Below, in pieces: positions 51,473 to 63,615 of a stretch of 64,000 bases of DNA. Every line of letters begins with the position of its first letter. Position 1 is the stretch's first letter. Under the pieces are notes generated by a model that ran no database searches, was not told where the DNA came from, and saw nothing but the letters and a program-made list of their open reading frames with translations. The position numbers and the translations under genes were made by a program. This DNA is from Chromatiales bacterium (GTDB lineage: Bacteria; Pseudomonadota; Gammaproteobacteria; JAGRGH01). The stretch lies in contig JAGRGH010000014.1 of NCBI GenBank assembly GCA_020445605.1, positions 1 through 64,000 of the forward strand. Reading direction: 5' to 3'.

Positions 51473-51554
51473 TGGAGTTGAGCTGCGCGCCACGGCATTT
51501 CCGCGAAGCGCCGCTTGTTATAAATCGCGGGCCTGCGTTGACCGCCTGTTAGGC
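51473..51554 (-). other. attC-like site downstream of the HIRAN gene
   Basis: Read on the minus strand, GCCTAAC (51554-51548) begins the site and GTTCGGC (51479-51473, one mismatch to GTTRRRY) ends it. The inner sequence AACAAGCGGCGCTTCGCGG and the late GCTCAACTCCAATC resemble common attC arms. The 82-base length is typical. It begins nine bases after the HIRAN gene stop. The remaining gap to the HsdR-N gene shows nothing else. Confidence 0.55.
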
Positions 51555-51562
51555 GCGCCTCC

Positions 51563-51970
51563 TCACTCCATGGGTAAATCAAGACGTACCCCATAGTGAC
51601 CTTCATCGCCGCCACCACGATTCCAACCGCCGACAATCAAGGCATCACAGACTGCGGGCCTTCCAGCGCCACCGGCCTCTGCCATTAATTTACGGAATTG
51701 CCTTGCATGCTCTCTGCTTAGATAACCGACGATCTCGCCTTCGACACTTACGGCGATAGCTTTGTTGTCATACGGATTGCGATCATCGTGAATGAGGATC
51801 GCTTCAACCTCCATATGATGACCTTCTTCTGTTTTTCCGCCGGTTATTTTCAATAGGGCTTTTTGATAATTCGACTCACCCACAGCATCAAGCTCATAAC
51901 CACCATTCCCAGTCAATCTTGCGATTGGTGGTTTTTCCTTCTTTCCGAATAGGTTGCTGAAAAATCCCAT
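51563..51970 (-). CDS. HIRAN-domain protein in a gene cassette
   Basis: The 135-residue protein starts MGFFSNLFGKKEKPP and then carries a HIRAN domain (about residues 22-120): GYELDAVGESNYQKALLKI, HMEVEAILIHDDRNPYDNKAIAVSVEGEIVGYLSREHARQFRKLM. HIRAN domains bind free DNA 3' ends in repair factors such as HLTF and also occur as small bacterial proteins near mobile elements. A GTTAGGC core (minus strand, 51996-51990) lies 19 bases before its ATG and an attC-like site follows, as for an integron cassette. The gene is less GC-rich than the chromosomal genes. Confidence 0.8.
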   Translation of the reverse strand: MGFFSNLFGKKEKPPIARLTGNGGYELDAVGESNYQKALLKITGGKTEEGHHMEVEAILIHDDRNPYDNKAIAVSVEGEIVGYLSREHARQFRKLMAEAGGAGRPAVCDALIVGGWNRGGGDEGHYGVRLDLPME

Positions 51971-52028
51971 ATTGCTTCCCTTCTTTTACGCCTAACTACT
52001 GAGTAGACGTCAAAATGGCGTGATGTTT

Positions 52029-52214
52029 TACGTCAGACTTACGTATAACTCCCCCGCAACGACCCGGCCGCGCTGCTGGCGCCAAGCGCAAGCCGGCACA
52101 CTTTCTACCGCCCGTAATCCGATCGATCAATGCCTTACCAGCGGGCAGCGTATGCGAAGTCGCGGAATTTTGAGCGCGAGTGCAGACGGAAATTACGTCA
52201 ATCTGACGTATAAC
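52029..52214. repeat. Two copies of a palindromic TACGTCA...TGACGTATAAC element
   Basis: TACGTCAGACTTACGTATAA (52029-52048) and TACGTCAATCTGACGTATAA (52194-52213) are related, each followed by C and then a C-run and GCG. They are 165 bases apart. The second contains a perfect ACGTCA-ATC-TGACGT palindrome. GTATAAC at each end is also the form of the attC inverse core seen at 31626. The surrounding gap, 51971-52500, holds no convincing gene. Confidence 0.6.
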
Positions 52215-52500
52215 CCCCCGCGACCGAATTGCGGGACACAGGTTGATAGGGCGTGGCAATCGCCGCCGCATGACGAGCGGGGGATTGACTGGCAGTTGGG
52301 CGCGCCCATGAGCGTGCCTACAGAGGCACCGGCACGAAGCGTTACTCGATCTTCCGATGGCTGAGACCCTGTCCACGGCGAACCTTGCTCCCGGGGCGAA
52401 ACCCCTTTTCCTGCCCTGGGCCGAAAGCTAGCACGGGGGCGCGGATGCCACAAGCGTTCGACTGCGTCGCAGGCGGCGTCCCATACGGACGGCGCAGCGG

Positions 52501-52890
52501 CTACCCCACCACGCGTCGCCAGTAACTGGTTCGCCAGTAGTACAGCACCGTGGTGTCTTCCAGCGGATAGCTGTCGGCGTAGTTGTTGCCGCGCGCCGGC
52601 CGTTCGACGTTGTCGCGCTTGAGGTCCAGCGGTCGCCACTCCTCGTCGCGACGTTCGCCGACCGGTGTACGCACATCGGTCTGTCGGCTCTGGCTGCACG
52701 CACCGGTCGCCTCGTAGGCGCGTTGCGCCTCATACAGCGATTGTGGGTTGGAGCTGCCGACCATGAGCGGAAAGCGAAGCTGCGCAAGATCGTCTTCCCA
52801 GGCGCAGATCGGGCAGCGTTCACTGGAACCGGGCTGATAACGAAACACCCGGTAGCCGCAGCATGGGCATGGAAAACGTTTGTGGAACAT
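52501..52890 (-). CDS. CPCC-family cysteine-rich protein
   Basis: The 129-residue protein begins FHKRFPCPCCGYRVFRYQPGSSERCPICAWEDDLAQLRFPLMVGSSNPQSLYEAQRAY. The CPCCG and CPIC pairs with WEDD are the signature of the CPCC zinc-binding family, usually small proteins near toxin, immunity or mobile genes. The rest (PLDLKRDNVERPARGNNYADSYP and YYWRTSYWRRVVG) is unassigned. Function unknown. Confidence 0.75.
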   Translation of the reverse strand: MFHKRFPCPCCGYRVFRYQPGSSERCPICAWEDDLAQLRFPLMVGSSNPQSLYEAQRAYEATGACSQSRQTDVRTPVGERRDEEWRPLDLKRDNVERPARGNNYADSYPLEDTTVLYYWRTSYWRRVVG

Positions 52891-52969
52891 GAGCTGGTTT
52901 TTCTGAATCTCTCTCGAATCCTACGCAGTCGCAGCCACAATTTTTCGAATCATGGCGCGACGCGGCAAG

Positions 52970-53372
52970 CACAGGAAGTCGGTGCGTGGTACGCACCCTA
53001 CCCGGCTTCGAATCGTGGCGCGACGCGACGGGTGCAGTAAGTCGGTGCGTGGTACGCACCCTAGCCGGCTATCTGGAGGCCCGATGTGGTGCGCGGTGCG
53101 CACCCTACGTGGGCTCCCATGCTGCGTGGTGCGCACCCTACGCAGGCTGTCTGGGGGTCCCCCATGGTGCGCGGTGCGTGCCCTACGCGGGCTGTCTGGG
53201 AGTCCCCCATGGTGCGCGGTGCGTGCCCTACGCGGGCTGTCTGGGAGTCCCCCATGGTGCGCAGTACGCACCTTACGCGGGCTGTCTGGGGGTCCCCCAT
53301 GGTGCGCGGTGCCCACCCTACGCGGGTTATTTGGAAGCCCGATATGGTGCGCGGTGCGCACCCTCAGGGTAA
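52970..53372. repeat. 45-bp tandem repeat array with degenerate leader units
   Basis: Five contiguous 45-base units run from 53148 to 53372. The first four are almost identical (starting TGTCTGGGAGTCCCCCATGG) and the last is divergent. Three or four looser units precede them from about 52970. Each unit contains GGTGCGCGGTGCGCACC or a variant, the same core as at 36727-36870. There are no spacers, so this is not a CRISPR. The unit length is a multiple of three, so reading frames stay open, but the peptides look artefactual. Confidence 0.85.
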
Positions 53373-53395
53373 ACCGGCCCTAGCTAGGACTACAA

Positions 53396-53423
53396 CGAAA
53401 AAGGGGCGCATGAAGCGCCCCTC
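53396..53423 (-). terminator. Intrinsic terminator of the tkt-gap-pgk-pyk-fba run
   Basis: AGGGGCGC (53402-53409) pairs perfectly with GCGCCCCT (53415-53422) around ATGAA. On the minus strand the stem is followed by TTTTT. It is 24 bases beyond the fba stop. Confidence 0.85.
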
Positions 53424-53446
53424 TTTCAGTTCGGATCGAACCGATC

Positions 53447-54511
53447 TCAATTCACCTTCGGGTCGAGTTCACCCTTGGCATAACGCGAGGTCATGGCCTC
53501 GAGCGACAGCGGGACGATCTTCGACGCATTGCCGGCGGTGCCGAAGGCCTCGTAGCGATCCTTGCAGATCTGCTTCATGGCCTTGGTGGCGGCGGTCAGG
53601 AACTTGCGCGGGTCGAATTCCTTCTTGTTCTCGACGAGGAACTTGCGCACCGCGCCGGTCGATGCCATACGCAGGTCGGTGTCGATGTTGACCTTGCGCA
53701 CGCCGGACTTGATGCCTTCGACGATTTCCTCGACCGGCACGCCATAGGTCTCGCCCATGTCACCGCCGTAGTTGTTGATGATCGCCAGCCAGTCCTGCGG
53801 CACGGACGACGAACCATGCATCACGAGGTGCACGGTCGGGATGCGCGCATGGATTTCGCGGATGCGCTCGATTGCAAGGATGTCACCCGTGGGCGGACGC
53901 GTGAACTTGTAGGCGCCGTGCGAGGTGCCGATGGCGATTGCCAGTGCATCCACGCCCGTCTTCTTGACGAAGTCCGCGGCCTCTTCCGGATCGGTCAGCA
54001 GCTGGCTGTGATCGAGCTTGCCTTCGGCGCCGATGCCGTCCTCCTCGCCGGCCATGCCGGTTTCGAGCGAGCCCAGGCAACCGAGTTCGCCTTCGACGGA
54101 CACGCCGCAGGCATGTGCCATCTCGACGGTGCGACGCGTGACATCGACGTTGTACTCGTAGGAGGTCGGGGTCTTGCCGTCCTCACCCAGCGAGCCGTCC
54201 ATCATCACGGAGCTGAAGCCGAGCTGTATGGAACGCTGACAGACCGCCGGCGAGGTGCCGTGGTCCTGGTGCATGCACACTGGGATGTGCGGGAATTCCT
54301 CGATCGCGGCCAGGATCAGGTGGCGCAGGAACGGGGCACCCGCGTATTTGCGCGCACCCGCGGAGGCCTGCACGATGACAGGCGAATCGGTCTCGTCCGC
54401 GGCTTCCATGATGGCGCGCATCTGCTCGAGGTTGTTGACGTTGAAAGCCGGCACGCCGTAGCCACGCTCGGCGGCGTGGTCCAGCAGCTGGCGCAGTGAA
54501 ATCAGTGCCAT
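53447..54511 (-). CDS. fba: Class II fructose-bisphosphate aldolase (Calvin-cycle type)
   Basis: The 354-residue zinc enzyme condenses dihydroxyacetone phosphate with glyceraldehyde-3-phosphate (and erythrose-4-phosphate in the Calvin cycle). It has [41 protein letters not shown] with zinc His and catalytic Asp, [22 protein letters not shown] and [14 protein letters not shown]. The form matches the CbbA-type aldolases of autotrophic Proteobacteria. It is the last gene of the carbon cluster, 50 bases after pyk, and is followed by a terminator. Confidence 0.96.
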   Translation of the reverse strand: MALISLRQLLDHAAERGYGVPAFNVNNLEQMRAIMEAADETDSPVIVQASAGARKYAGAPFLRHLILAAIEEFPHIPVCMHQDHGTSPAVCQRSIQLGFSSVMMDGSLGEDGKTPTSYEYNVDVTRRTVEMAHACGVSVEGELGCLGSLETGMAGEEDGIGAEGKLDHSQLLTDPEEAADFVKKTGVDALAIAIGTSHGAYKFTRPPTGDILAIERIREIHARIPTVHLVMHGSSSVPQDWLAIINNYGGDMGETYGVPVEEIVEGIKSGVRKVNIDTDLRMASTGAVRKFLVENKKEFDPRKFLTAATKAMKQICKDRYEAFGTAGNASKIVPLSLEAMTSRYAKGELDPKVN

Positions 54512-54561
54512 GGTTCGTTCTCCTCGTTCGGATTTCGTACGGTAATTAGGCGGGCTTGCCC

Positions 54562-56010
54562 TTACTCGAGCACCGGTAGCCGGTGCTCGCCGACGCGCAT
54601 GATGCGCATGATGTTGGTCTGTCCCTCGACCCCCCAGCGATCGCCCTTGGTCATGACGACCAGGTCGTTCTCGCGCACCGCGCCGCGGCGCAGCAGTTCG
54701 TCGATCGCTTCCTCATTGGCCTTGTGCACATCGGCATCGGCCATCTCAAAACTCACCGGGTACACCCCGCGGTACAGCGTGACCTTGCGGCGGGTGGATA
54801 CGTGTTTGGTCAGCGCATAGATCGGGATACCCGAGCTGATGCGTGACATCCAGCGCACGGTCGAACCGGATTCCGTCAATGCGGCGATGGCTTTCACGTC
54901 GAGATGATTCGCCGTGTACATCGCGGACATCGCGATGGCCTCGTCGACGCGGCCGAATACGCTGTCGATGCGATGATCGGACACGCGCGCGCTGCGATGT
55001 TTTTCGGCTTCACAGCAGATGCGGCTCATGGCCTTGACGGCCTGCACCGGGTAATGACCGGAAGCCGTCTCGGCGGACAGCATCACCGCATCCGTGCCAT
55101 CGAGCACGGCATTGGCAACGTCGAACACTTCGGCGCGCGTCGGCACCGGATGGTCGACCATCGAGTGCATCATCTGCGTCGCGGTGATTACGATGCGATT
55201 GCGCTGACGCGACAGCGAGATCAGGCGCTTCTGGATTGCGGGTAGTTCGGCATCGCCGAGTTCCACGCCAAGGTCACCGCGCGCAATCATCACCACATCG
55301 GTGGCTTCGAGGATGTCCTCGATGTTGTCCAGCGCCTCGGCGCGCTCGACCTTGGCGATCAGATCGCCGGTGCCGCCGGCCGCACGCAACAGGTCGCGCG
55401 CCTCGCGAATGTCGTCGCCATTGCGTGGAAACGACACGGCCATGTAGTCGGCCTCGATCTCGGCCGCGAAACGGATGTCCTCGCGATCCTTGTCGGTCAG
55501 CGCGCCGGCGGAAAGCCCGCCACCGAGGCGGTTGATGCCCTTGTTGTTCGACAGCGTGCCGCCCTGTTCGACGCGGCAGCGGATCACCGTGCCTTCCACG
55601 CCCTCGACCCACAGCACGATGGCGCCGTCGTCGAGCAGCAGGGTGTCGCCGCGCGCGACATCATTCGGCAGGTTCTTGTAGGTCACGCCGACGCCGTTTC
55701 GATCACCCGCGTCGGTCGCCATGGCGGCATCCAGCACGAAGCTGTCGCCTTCGGTCAGATAGACCGGGCCTTCGGCGAAACGCTCGGTGCGGATCTTCGG
55801 GCCCTGCAGGTCCAGCAACACGCCGACCTGACGACCGCTGGCACGCGCGCGATTGCGGATGGTTTCGACCCGGCGCAGGTTTTCCTCATGACTGCCGTGC
55901 GAGCAGTTCACCCGCACCACATCCACACCGGCCGCGATCAATGCGTCCATGACCGACGGGTCGTCGGTCGCCGGACCGACCGTGGCAACGATCTTGGTGC
56001 GTCTGGGCAT
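54562..56010 (-). CDS. pyk: Pyruvate kinase
   Basis: The 482-residue enzyme converts phosphoenolpyruvate and ADP to pyruvate and ATP. Motifs include [43 protein letters not shown] (here CSHG), [12 protein letters not shown], the catalytic Lys block [30 protein letters not shown] and [43 protein letters not shown]. The C-terminal allosteric domain is complete. It lies 20 bases after pgk. Confidence 0.97.
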   Translation of the reverse strand: MPRRTKIVATVGPATDDPSVMDALIAAGVDVVRVNCSHGSHEENLRRVETIRNRARASGRQVGVLLDLQGPKIRTERFAEGPVYLTEGDSFVLDAAMATDAGDRNGVGVTYKNLPNDVARGDTLLLDDGAIVLWVEGVEGTVIRCRVEQGGTLSNNKGINRLGGGLSAGALTDKDREDIRFAAEIEADYMAVSFPRNGDDIREARDLLRAAGGTGDLIAKVERAEALDNIEDILEATDVVMIARGDLGVELGDAELPAIQKRLISLSRQRNRIVITATQMMHSMVDHPVPTRAEVFDVANAVLDGTDAVMLSAETASGHYPVQAVKAMSRICCEAEKHRSARVSDHRIDSVFGRVDEAIAMSAMYTANHLDVKAIAALTESGSTVRWMSRISSGIPIYALTKHVSTRRKVTLYRGVYPVSFEMADADVHKANEEAIDELLRRGAVRENDLVVMTKGDRWGVEGQTNIMRIMRVGEHRLPVLE

Positions 56011-56030
56011 GGTTTTGTCGCCGGGGCCGT

Positions 56031-57212
56031 TTAACCGGCCGCGCGCGCCTCCAGCATTTCCACGGCCGGCAGCTTCTTGCCCTCGAGGAACTCGAGGAAT
56101 GCACCACCACCCGTGGAGATATACGAAATCCGATCACTGAGGCCATATTTGTCCACGGCCGCAAGCGTATCGCCGCCACCGGCAATGGAGAAGCAGCTGG
56201 AATCGGCGATCGCATTGCCGAGCGTCTTTGTGCCTTCGCCGAACTGGTCGAACTCGAACACGCCGACCGGACCGTTCCACACCACGGTGCCCGCGGCCTT
56301 CATCATTGCCGCGAACCGCGCAGCGGTTTCCGGTCCGATGTCGAAGATCATGTCGTCGTCGGCGACCTCCGAGACCTGCTTCACGGTCGCCTCGGCGGCC
56401 TCCGAGAACTCCTTGCCCACGACCACGTCGGTCGGCACCGGAATCTCGCCGCCCTTGGCCTTCGCGGCTTCCATCAGGCGCTTGGCCTCGGGGATCAGAT
56501 CGGCCTCATACAGCGATTTGCCGACCTTGTAACCGGCTGCCGCAATGAACGTGTTCGCGATGCCGCCACCCGGGATGAGCTGATCGACGATCTTCGAGAG
56601 CGAATCGAGCACGGTCAGTTTGGTCGAGACCTTCGAGCCGCCGACGATTGCCGCCATCGGGCGCGCGGGATTGTCGAGCGCCTTGCCGAGCGCGTCGAGT
56701 TCCGCCGCCAGCAGCGGGCCGGCGCAGGCGACGGGCGCGAACTGACCGGCGCCATGCGTGGAGGCCTGCGCACGGTGCGCGGTGCCAAACGCGTCCATCA
56801 CATAGATGTCGCACAGCGCCGCATATTTTTTCGACAGGCCCTCTTCGTTCTTCTTCTCGCCGGCGTTGAAGCGCACGTTCTCGAGCAGCACGACCTCGCC
56901 ATCAGAGAACGCCGGTGCGCTGTCCAGATAATCGGCCACAAGGCGCACGGGCTGACCCAGCGCATCGGAGAGAAAATCCGCAACCGGCTGGAGCGAAAAT
57001 TCCGCGGCCGGCTGACCCTCGGTCGGGCGCCCCAGATGCGACATGAGCATGACGCGTGCACCCGCAGCGATGCAATGCTGGATCGTCGGCAGCGACGCAT
57101 TCAGGCGCGCCGCGGACGCGACGCGGCCGTCCTTGATCGGGACGTTCAGATCCTGACGAATCAGGACGCGCTTTCCACCCAGATCGAGATCGGTCATTTT
57201 GATGACGGACAT
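56031..57212 (-). CDS. pgk: Phosphoglycerate kinase
   Basis: The 393-residue enzyme has [106 protein letters not shown] and [13 protein letters not shown]. It phosphorylates 3-phosphoglycerate in carbon fixation or runs in reverse in glycolysis. An AGGA box precedes the ATG at 57212. The 114 bases between it and gap hold only a GC-rich stretch. Confidence 0.97.
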   Translation of the reverse strand: MSVIKMTDLDLGGKRVLIRQDLNVPIKDGRVASAARLNASLPTIQHCIAAGARVMLMSHLGRPTEGQPAAEFSLQPVADFLSDALGQPVRLVADYLDSAPAFSDGEVVLLENVRFNAGEKKNEEGLSKKYAALCDIYVMDAFGTAHRAQASTHGAGQFAPVACAGPLLAAELDALGKALDNPARPMAAIVGGSKVSTKLTVLDSLSKIVDQLIPGGGIANTFIAAAGYKVGKSLYEADLIPEAKRLMEAAKAKGGEIPVPTDVVVGKEFSEAAEATVKQVSEVADDDMIFDIGPETAARFAAMMKAAGTVVWNGPVGVFEFDQFGEGTKTLGNAIADSSCFSIAGGGDTLAAVDKYGLSDRISYISTGGGAFLEFLEGKKLPAVEMLEARAAG

Positions 57213-57326
57213 ACTGTTTTCCTGACCAGTCAAATCAAACCATCCGCTCACGTCGGGCCCCACGCGGCCCGGGAGCGAACCGGCTGCCGCAGCCTCGCGG
57301 CCGCGGCAGCATCTCAAGGCAGTGCC

Positions 57327-58409
<1,083 letters not shown>

Positions 58410-60407
58410 TCAGAGCACCGAGGCGACGACGTCCGTGACATTCTCGGCGGTGATGCCGAAGTGCTTGAACACGTCTTTGTCCGGCGCGGACTCGCCAAAG
58501 GTATCGATGCCGACGACCTTGCCCGCAAGCCCGACGTACTTCGCCCAGAAACCGGTCACACCGGCCTCGACGGCGACGCGTTTGGTCACCGATGACGGCA
58601 GCACCGATTCGCGATAGGCCGCGTCCTGCGCGTCGAACACGTCGGTGCTCGGCATGGACACGACGCGGATGTTCTTGCCATCGCGGTGCTTGATCGTCTC
58701 GGCCGCCGCGACCGCAAGACCGACCTCCGAACCCGTCGCGATCACGATCGCATCAGGCGTGCCGCCGCCATCGCGCAGCACATAGCCGCCGCGGGCGATC
58801 GCAGCGATCTGCTCGGGCGTGCGCTGCTGATGATGCAGGGCTTGGCGCGAGAAGATCAGGCTCGACGGACCGTTGCGGCGCTCGACCGCAGCCTTCCAGG
58901 CGACCGCGGACTCGACGGCATCGCAGGGGCGCCACACACTCATGCGCGGGATCATGCGCAGGGTCGCGGTCTGTTCGACGGCCTGATGGGTCGGACCGTC
59001 CTCGCCAAGACCGACGGAATCGTGCGTGTAGACGAAGATGCTCTGCACCTTCATCAGCGCGGCCATGCGCAGCGCGTTGCGCGCATATTCGGAGAACATC
59101 AGGAACGTCGCGCCGTACGGGATGAACCCGCCGTGCAGTGCGATGCCGTTCATCATCGCGGACATGCCGAACTCGCGCACGCCGTAATAGATGTAGTTGC
59201 CGGCGCCGTTGTCCTTCGAAACGCCTTTCGAGCCCGACCAGATCGTCAGGTTCGAACCGGCCAGGTCGGCCGAACCGCCCAGCAGTTCCGGCAGCACCGG
59301 GCCAAACCCGTTCAGCGTGTTCTGCGAGGCCTTGCGGCTCGCAATGCTCTCGCCCTTGGCGTTGACCTTCTCGATGAACTCGGCGGATTTCGCCGCCCAG
59401 TCGGCCGGCAACTCGCCAGCGACGCGACGCTCGAACTCGGCCGCCAGTTCCGGATGCGCGGCCTTGTAGGCGGCGAAGCGCTTGCTCCAGGCCTGCTCGG
59501 CGGCGGCGCCCTTGGCCTTGGCGTCCCAACCGGCATAGATGTTCGCGGGCACTTCGAACGGCGGATGCGACCAGCCGATCGTCTCGCGCACCAGCGCAAC
59601 TTCATCGACGCCCAGCGCCGCGCCGTGACACTCTTCCTTGCCCTGCTTGTTCGGCGAGCCCCAGCCGATGATGGTCTGGCAGCAGATCAGGGTCGGTTTG
59701 TCGGTGACGGACTTGGCCTCGGCGATCGCCGCGGCGACGGCATCCGCATCGTGGCCGTCGACCTTCGGGATCACATGCCAGCCGTAGGCCTCGAAACGCT
59801 TCGGCGTGTCATCGGTGAACCAGCCCTCGACGTGACCGTCGATCGAAATGCCGTTGTCATCGTAGAAGGCAATCAGCTTGCCGAGACCCAGCGTGCCGGC
59901 CAGCGAGCAGGCCTCGTGCGAGATGCCTTCCATCATGCAGCCGTCGCCGAGGAACACCCAGGTGTTGTGGTCGACGATCTCATGCCCCGGACGGTTGAAC
60001 TGCGCAGCCAGCGCCTTTTCGGCAGCGGCCATGCCGACGGCATTGGTGATGCCCTGGCCGAGCGGACCGGTCGTGGTTTCCACGCCCGGGGTATAGCCGT
60101 ACTCGGGATGACCCGGGGTCTTGGAATGCAGTTGGCGGAAGCGCTTGATCTCGTCGATCGGCAGGTCGTAGCCGCTCAGATGCAGCAGCGAGTAGATCAG
60201 CATCGAACCGTGGCCGTTCGACAGCACGAAGCGGTCGCGGTCGATCCACTTCGGGTTCGCGGGGTTGTGCTTGAGGTGATCGTTCCAGAGCACTTCGGCG
60301 ATGTCGGCCATGCCCATGGGGGCACCCGGGTGGCCCGAATTGGCCTTCTGCACGGCGTCCATGCTGAGCGCACGAATCGCGTTGGCAAGCTCTCGACGTG
60401 TGGGCAT
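58410..60407 (-). CDS. tkt: Transketolase
   Basis: The 665-residue thiamine-diphosphate enzyme transfers two-carbon units in the Calvin and pentose-phosphate cycles. Motifs include [39 protein letters not shown], the ThDP motif [19 protein letters not shown] to [32 protein letters not shown] and RVSMPS near the C-terminus (here [15 protein letters not shown]). A GGGAGGG box precedes the ATG at 60407. It heads the tkt-gap-pgk-pyk-fba run, a gene order usual in autotrophic Gammaproteobacteria. Confidence 0.97.
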   Translation of the reverse strand: MPTRRELANAIRALSMDAVQKANSGHPGAPMGMADIAEVLWNDHLKHNPANPKWIDRDRFVLSNGHGSMLIYSLLHLSGYDLPIDEIKRFRQLHSKTPGHPEYGYTPGVETTTGPLGQGITNAVGMAAAEKALAAQFNRPGHEIVDHNTWVFLGDGCMMEGISHEACSLAGTLGLGKLIAFYDDNGISIDGHVEGWFTDDTPKRFEAYGWHVIPKVDGHDADAVAAAIAEAKSVTDKPTLICCQTIIGWGSPNKQGKEECHGAALGVDEVALVRETIGWSHPPFEVPANIYAGWDAKAKGAAAEQAWSKRFAAYKAAHPELAAEFERRVAGELPADWAAKSAEFIEKVNAKGESIASRKASQNTLNGFGPVLPELLGGSADLAGSNLTIWSGSKGVSKDNGAGNYIYYGVREFGMSAMMNGIALHGGFIPYGATFLMFSEYARNALRMAALMKVQSIFVYTHDSVGLGEDGPTHQAVEQTATLRMIPRMSVWRPCDAVESAVAWKAAVERRNGPSSLIFSRQALHHQQRTPEQIAAIARGGYVLRDGGGTPDAIVIATGSEVGLAVAAAETIKHRDGKNIRVVSMPSTDVFDAQDAAYRESVLPSSVTKRVAVEAGVTGFWAKYVGLAGKVVGIDTFGESAPDKDVFKHFGITAENVTDVVASVL

Positions 60408-60831
60408 GCAACCCTCCCAAAGATTGATCAAGCGGTAGATTTCGAGCGTGTTGCGGTGCGTGTGCCGCCTGGCGACCCGCATGGACGGCCGTGGAGCCGT
60501 CCGGCGCGAGCCTACGCTCGGGGTTCTGTTCGGCGCCCGCGACAGCGGGCGGAATTGCCCATTTTCTTCAATGCGAACCGACGCTTGCAACCAAGCGAGC
60601 GTCTATGGGCGCATAAGTCGGGGTGGCGACCGCCGAATGCCCCGGACCAGCGCACCCGGTCAGAGCTTGCCCGAGCGCCCGGGAAACGCTCATTGATTGA
60701 CCGTTTCCGGCGCCAGGCTGAAGCGCCGGCAATTTTGACAGCCGCAAGCCGTTGAAAATGAACGAAAACAACAGGCCGACCCTGCGTTCTCGGCACGCCG
60801 GCCCTCCGGCTGGGATCGATCAGAGCTGCCC
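60408..60831. other. Leader/promoter region of the tkt run
   Basis: No convincing gene lies in these 424 bases. They contain several perfect hairpins: GGACGGC/GCCGTCC near 60484-60503, CGCCCGC/GCGGGCG near 60535-60552, and GACGCT/AGCGTC near 60582-60604. These may shape the tkt leader or end the transcript of the peroxiredoxin-like gene on the same strand. No clear -35/-10 pair was fixed. Confidence 0.5.
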
Positions 60832-61392
60832 TCAGGCGGCGCGGGTCCATTTGATGGAGCAGCCGATGCTAGGCGTCTGCTCGGCCGGGCCCTGGCCGGT
60901 TTCGGCGACCTGGCGCATCGCCTCGAACAGCTCGCGCGGCGCGTCCTCGGGGGCGGGATTGCGGCCGCTGGCGTCCAGTCGGCCGCGATACTGAAGTTCG
61001 AAGCGGCGGTTGTAGCCGAAGAAATCCGGCGTGCAGATCGCCCCGTACGCACGTGCGACGGCCTGGGTCTCGTCGTAGAGATACGGAAACGGAAAGTCGA
61101 ATTCCGCGGCCACCCGGCGCATGTTGTCGAACGAGTCGTCCGGATAGTCGTTCACGTCATTGGCGGAGATCGCGACCACGCCGATGCCGAGCCCGGCAAG
61201 TTCCCGCGCATCGCGCACCAGCCGCGGACGGATGGCCTGCACGTACGGGCAGTGGTTGCAGATGAACATGACCAGCAGGCCGTTCGGACCGGCGCTGGTC
61301 TCGCGCGTCCAGACCTTGCCGTCGACGCCGGGCAGTGCGAATGCGGGCGCCACCGCACCGAAATTGCAGACGGGGGTTTCCAGAGCCGGCAT
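60832..61392 (-). CDS. Thioredoxin-fold peroxiredoxin-like protein
   Basis: The 186-residue protein belongs to the AhpC/TSA-redoxin group: VAPAFALPGVDGKVWT, then MFICNHCPYVQAIRPRLV with a CxxC motif, GVVAISANDVNDYPDDSFDNM, FPYLYDETQAVARAYGAICTPDFFGY. The CNHCPYV form defines the widespread thioredoxin family protein of this subgroup, thought to reduce disulfides or peroxides; the substrate is unknown. There is no signal peptide, so it is cytoplasmic. It is read towards tkt with a 424-base gap. Confidence 0.85.
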   Translation of the reverse strand: MPALETPVCNFGAVAPAFALPGVDGKVWTRETSAGPNGLLVMFICNHCPYVQAIRPRLVRDARELAGLGIGVVAISANDVNDYPDDSFDNMRRVAAEFDFPFPYLYDETQAVARAYGAICTPDFFGYNRRFELQYRGRLDASGRNPAPEDAPRELFEAMRQVAETGQGPAEQTPSIGCSIKWTRAA

Positions 61393-61533
61393 GGGTCGCC
61401 TCCTGATCGGATCGGGTGCAAAACGGAATCCGGCAGTCTACGGGCCCGCGCGCCAGTCGTAAACCGCGACCGGGCTTGCTAATGTTGCGGGTTCCGTGCC
61501 CCCTGCGGGGTACGCCCCGGCCTCCACGCCCGC

Positions 61534-62618
<1,085 letters not shown>

Positions 62619-62622
<4 letters not shown>

Positions 62623-63497
62623 ACCGCAAGGGCATCCTGCTGGCCGGCGGCTCCGGTAGTCGCCTCTACCCACTGACGCTCGGTGTGAGCAAACAGCTGT
62701 CGGCGGTCTACGACAAACCGCTCGTCTATTACCCGCTTTCGGTGCTGATGCTCGCGGGGATCCGCGACATCCTGATCATCTCGACGCCCGACGATCTCCC
62801 GGGGTTTCAGCGCCTGTTCGGCGACGGCCGACAGTTCGGGCTGAATCTCGAATACGCCGTGCAGGAACGGCCCGAAGGCATCGCGCAGGCCTTCCTGATC
62901 GGGCGCCGGTTCATCGCCGGCGCTCCGGTCGCGCTCGCGCTCGGCGACAACATCTTCTACGGCCACGGCCTCGCCGACTATCTGGACACGGCATCCGCGC
63001 GCGAATCCGGCGCGACCGTGTTCGGTTATCACGTGCGCGACCCGCAGCGCTACGGCGTCGTCGAGTTCGACCCCGCCGGCCGGGTGCTCAGCCTGGAAGA
63101 AAAGCCGCGCCAGCCGCGATCCTCATATGCCGTCACGGGGCTGTATTTCTACGACAGCCAGGTCTGCGACATCGCCGCTGAACTGCGACCCTCGGACCGC
63201 GGGGAACTGGAGATCACCGACGTGAACATGGCCTACCTGCGCGCGGGCCAGCTGCATGTCGAAAAGATGGGCCGCGGCATCGCCTGGCTGGACACCGGCA
63301 CGCACGAATCGCTGCTGCAGGCGGCGAACTTCATCCAGGCGATCCAGGAGCGCCAGGGCCAGATGGTCGCGTGTCTGGAGGAGATCGCGTTCCGGCTCGG
63401 CTACATCGACGCGGGCCGGGTACGGGAAACCGCCGAGACCATGCGCAAGAACCGCTACGGGCAGTACCTCCTCGCGATGCTCGAACACCCGGAATGA
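62619..63497 (+). CDS. rfbA: Glucose-1-phosphate thymidylyltransferase
   Basis: The 292-residue nucleotidyltransferase has [102 protein letters not shown] and [17 protein letters not shown]. It makes dTDP-glucose, the substrate of RfbB. The length and motifs are those of RmlA. Its start overlaps rfbB (ATGA). Confidence 0.96.
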
Positions 63498-63615
63498 GCC
63501 GCGGAGCAACCCGCGGGCATCGCCATCCGGGCGGTGGCAGCACGACGGCCCAGACCGTACACTAATTGGTTACCTGCGCCCTGATGCGCGGCGATCAGCC
63601 CTGAGGAATCCCAGC

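Noticed and set aside
52020-52364. Plus-strand 114-codon frame with repeated YVRLTYN/YVNLTYN
   Set aside because: The peptide repetition comes from the DNA palindromes at 52029 and 52194; the rest is unlike protein and no ribosome-binding site is present.
53148-53372. Possible CRISPR array in the 45-bp repeats
   Set aside because: The units are contiguous with no unique spacers, they contain palindromic cores of a dispersed repeat family, and there are no cas genes.
53086-53691. Repeat-protein gene with 15-residue units
   Set aside because: The frame stays open only because 45 is a multiple of three. All frames of the array are open, it lacks a ribosome-binding site, and it runs antisense into fba.
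58686-60755. Plus-strand open frame of 689 codons opposite transketolase
   Set aside because: It is an antisense shadow of a highly conserved enzyme gene, with no independent motif or ribosome-binding site.
63498-63615. Possible SAM or SAH riboswitch upstream of metK
   Set aside because: Only a short CCGCGG hairpin is visible; none of the conserved cores of SAM/SAH riboswitch classes could be recognised.
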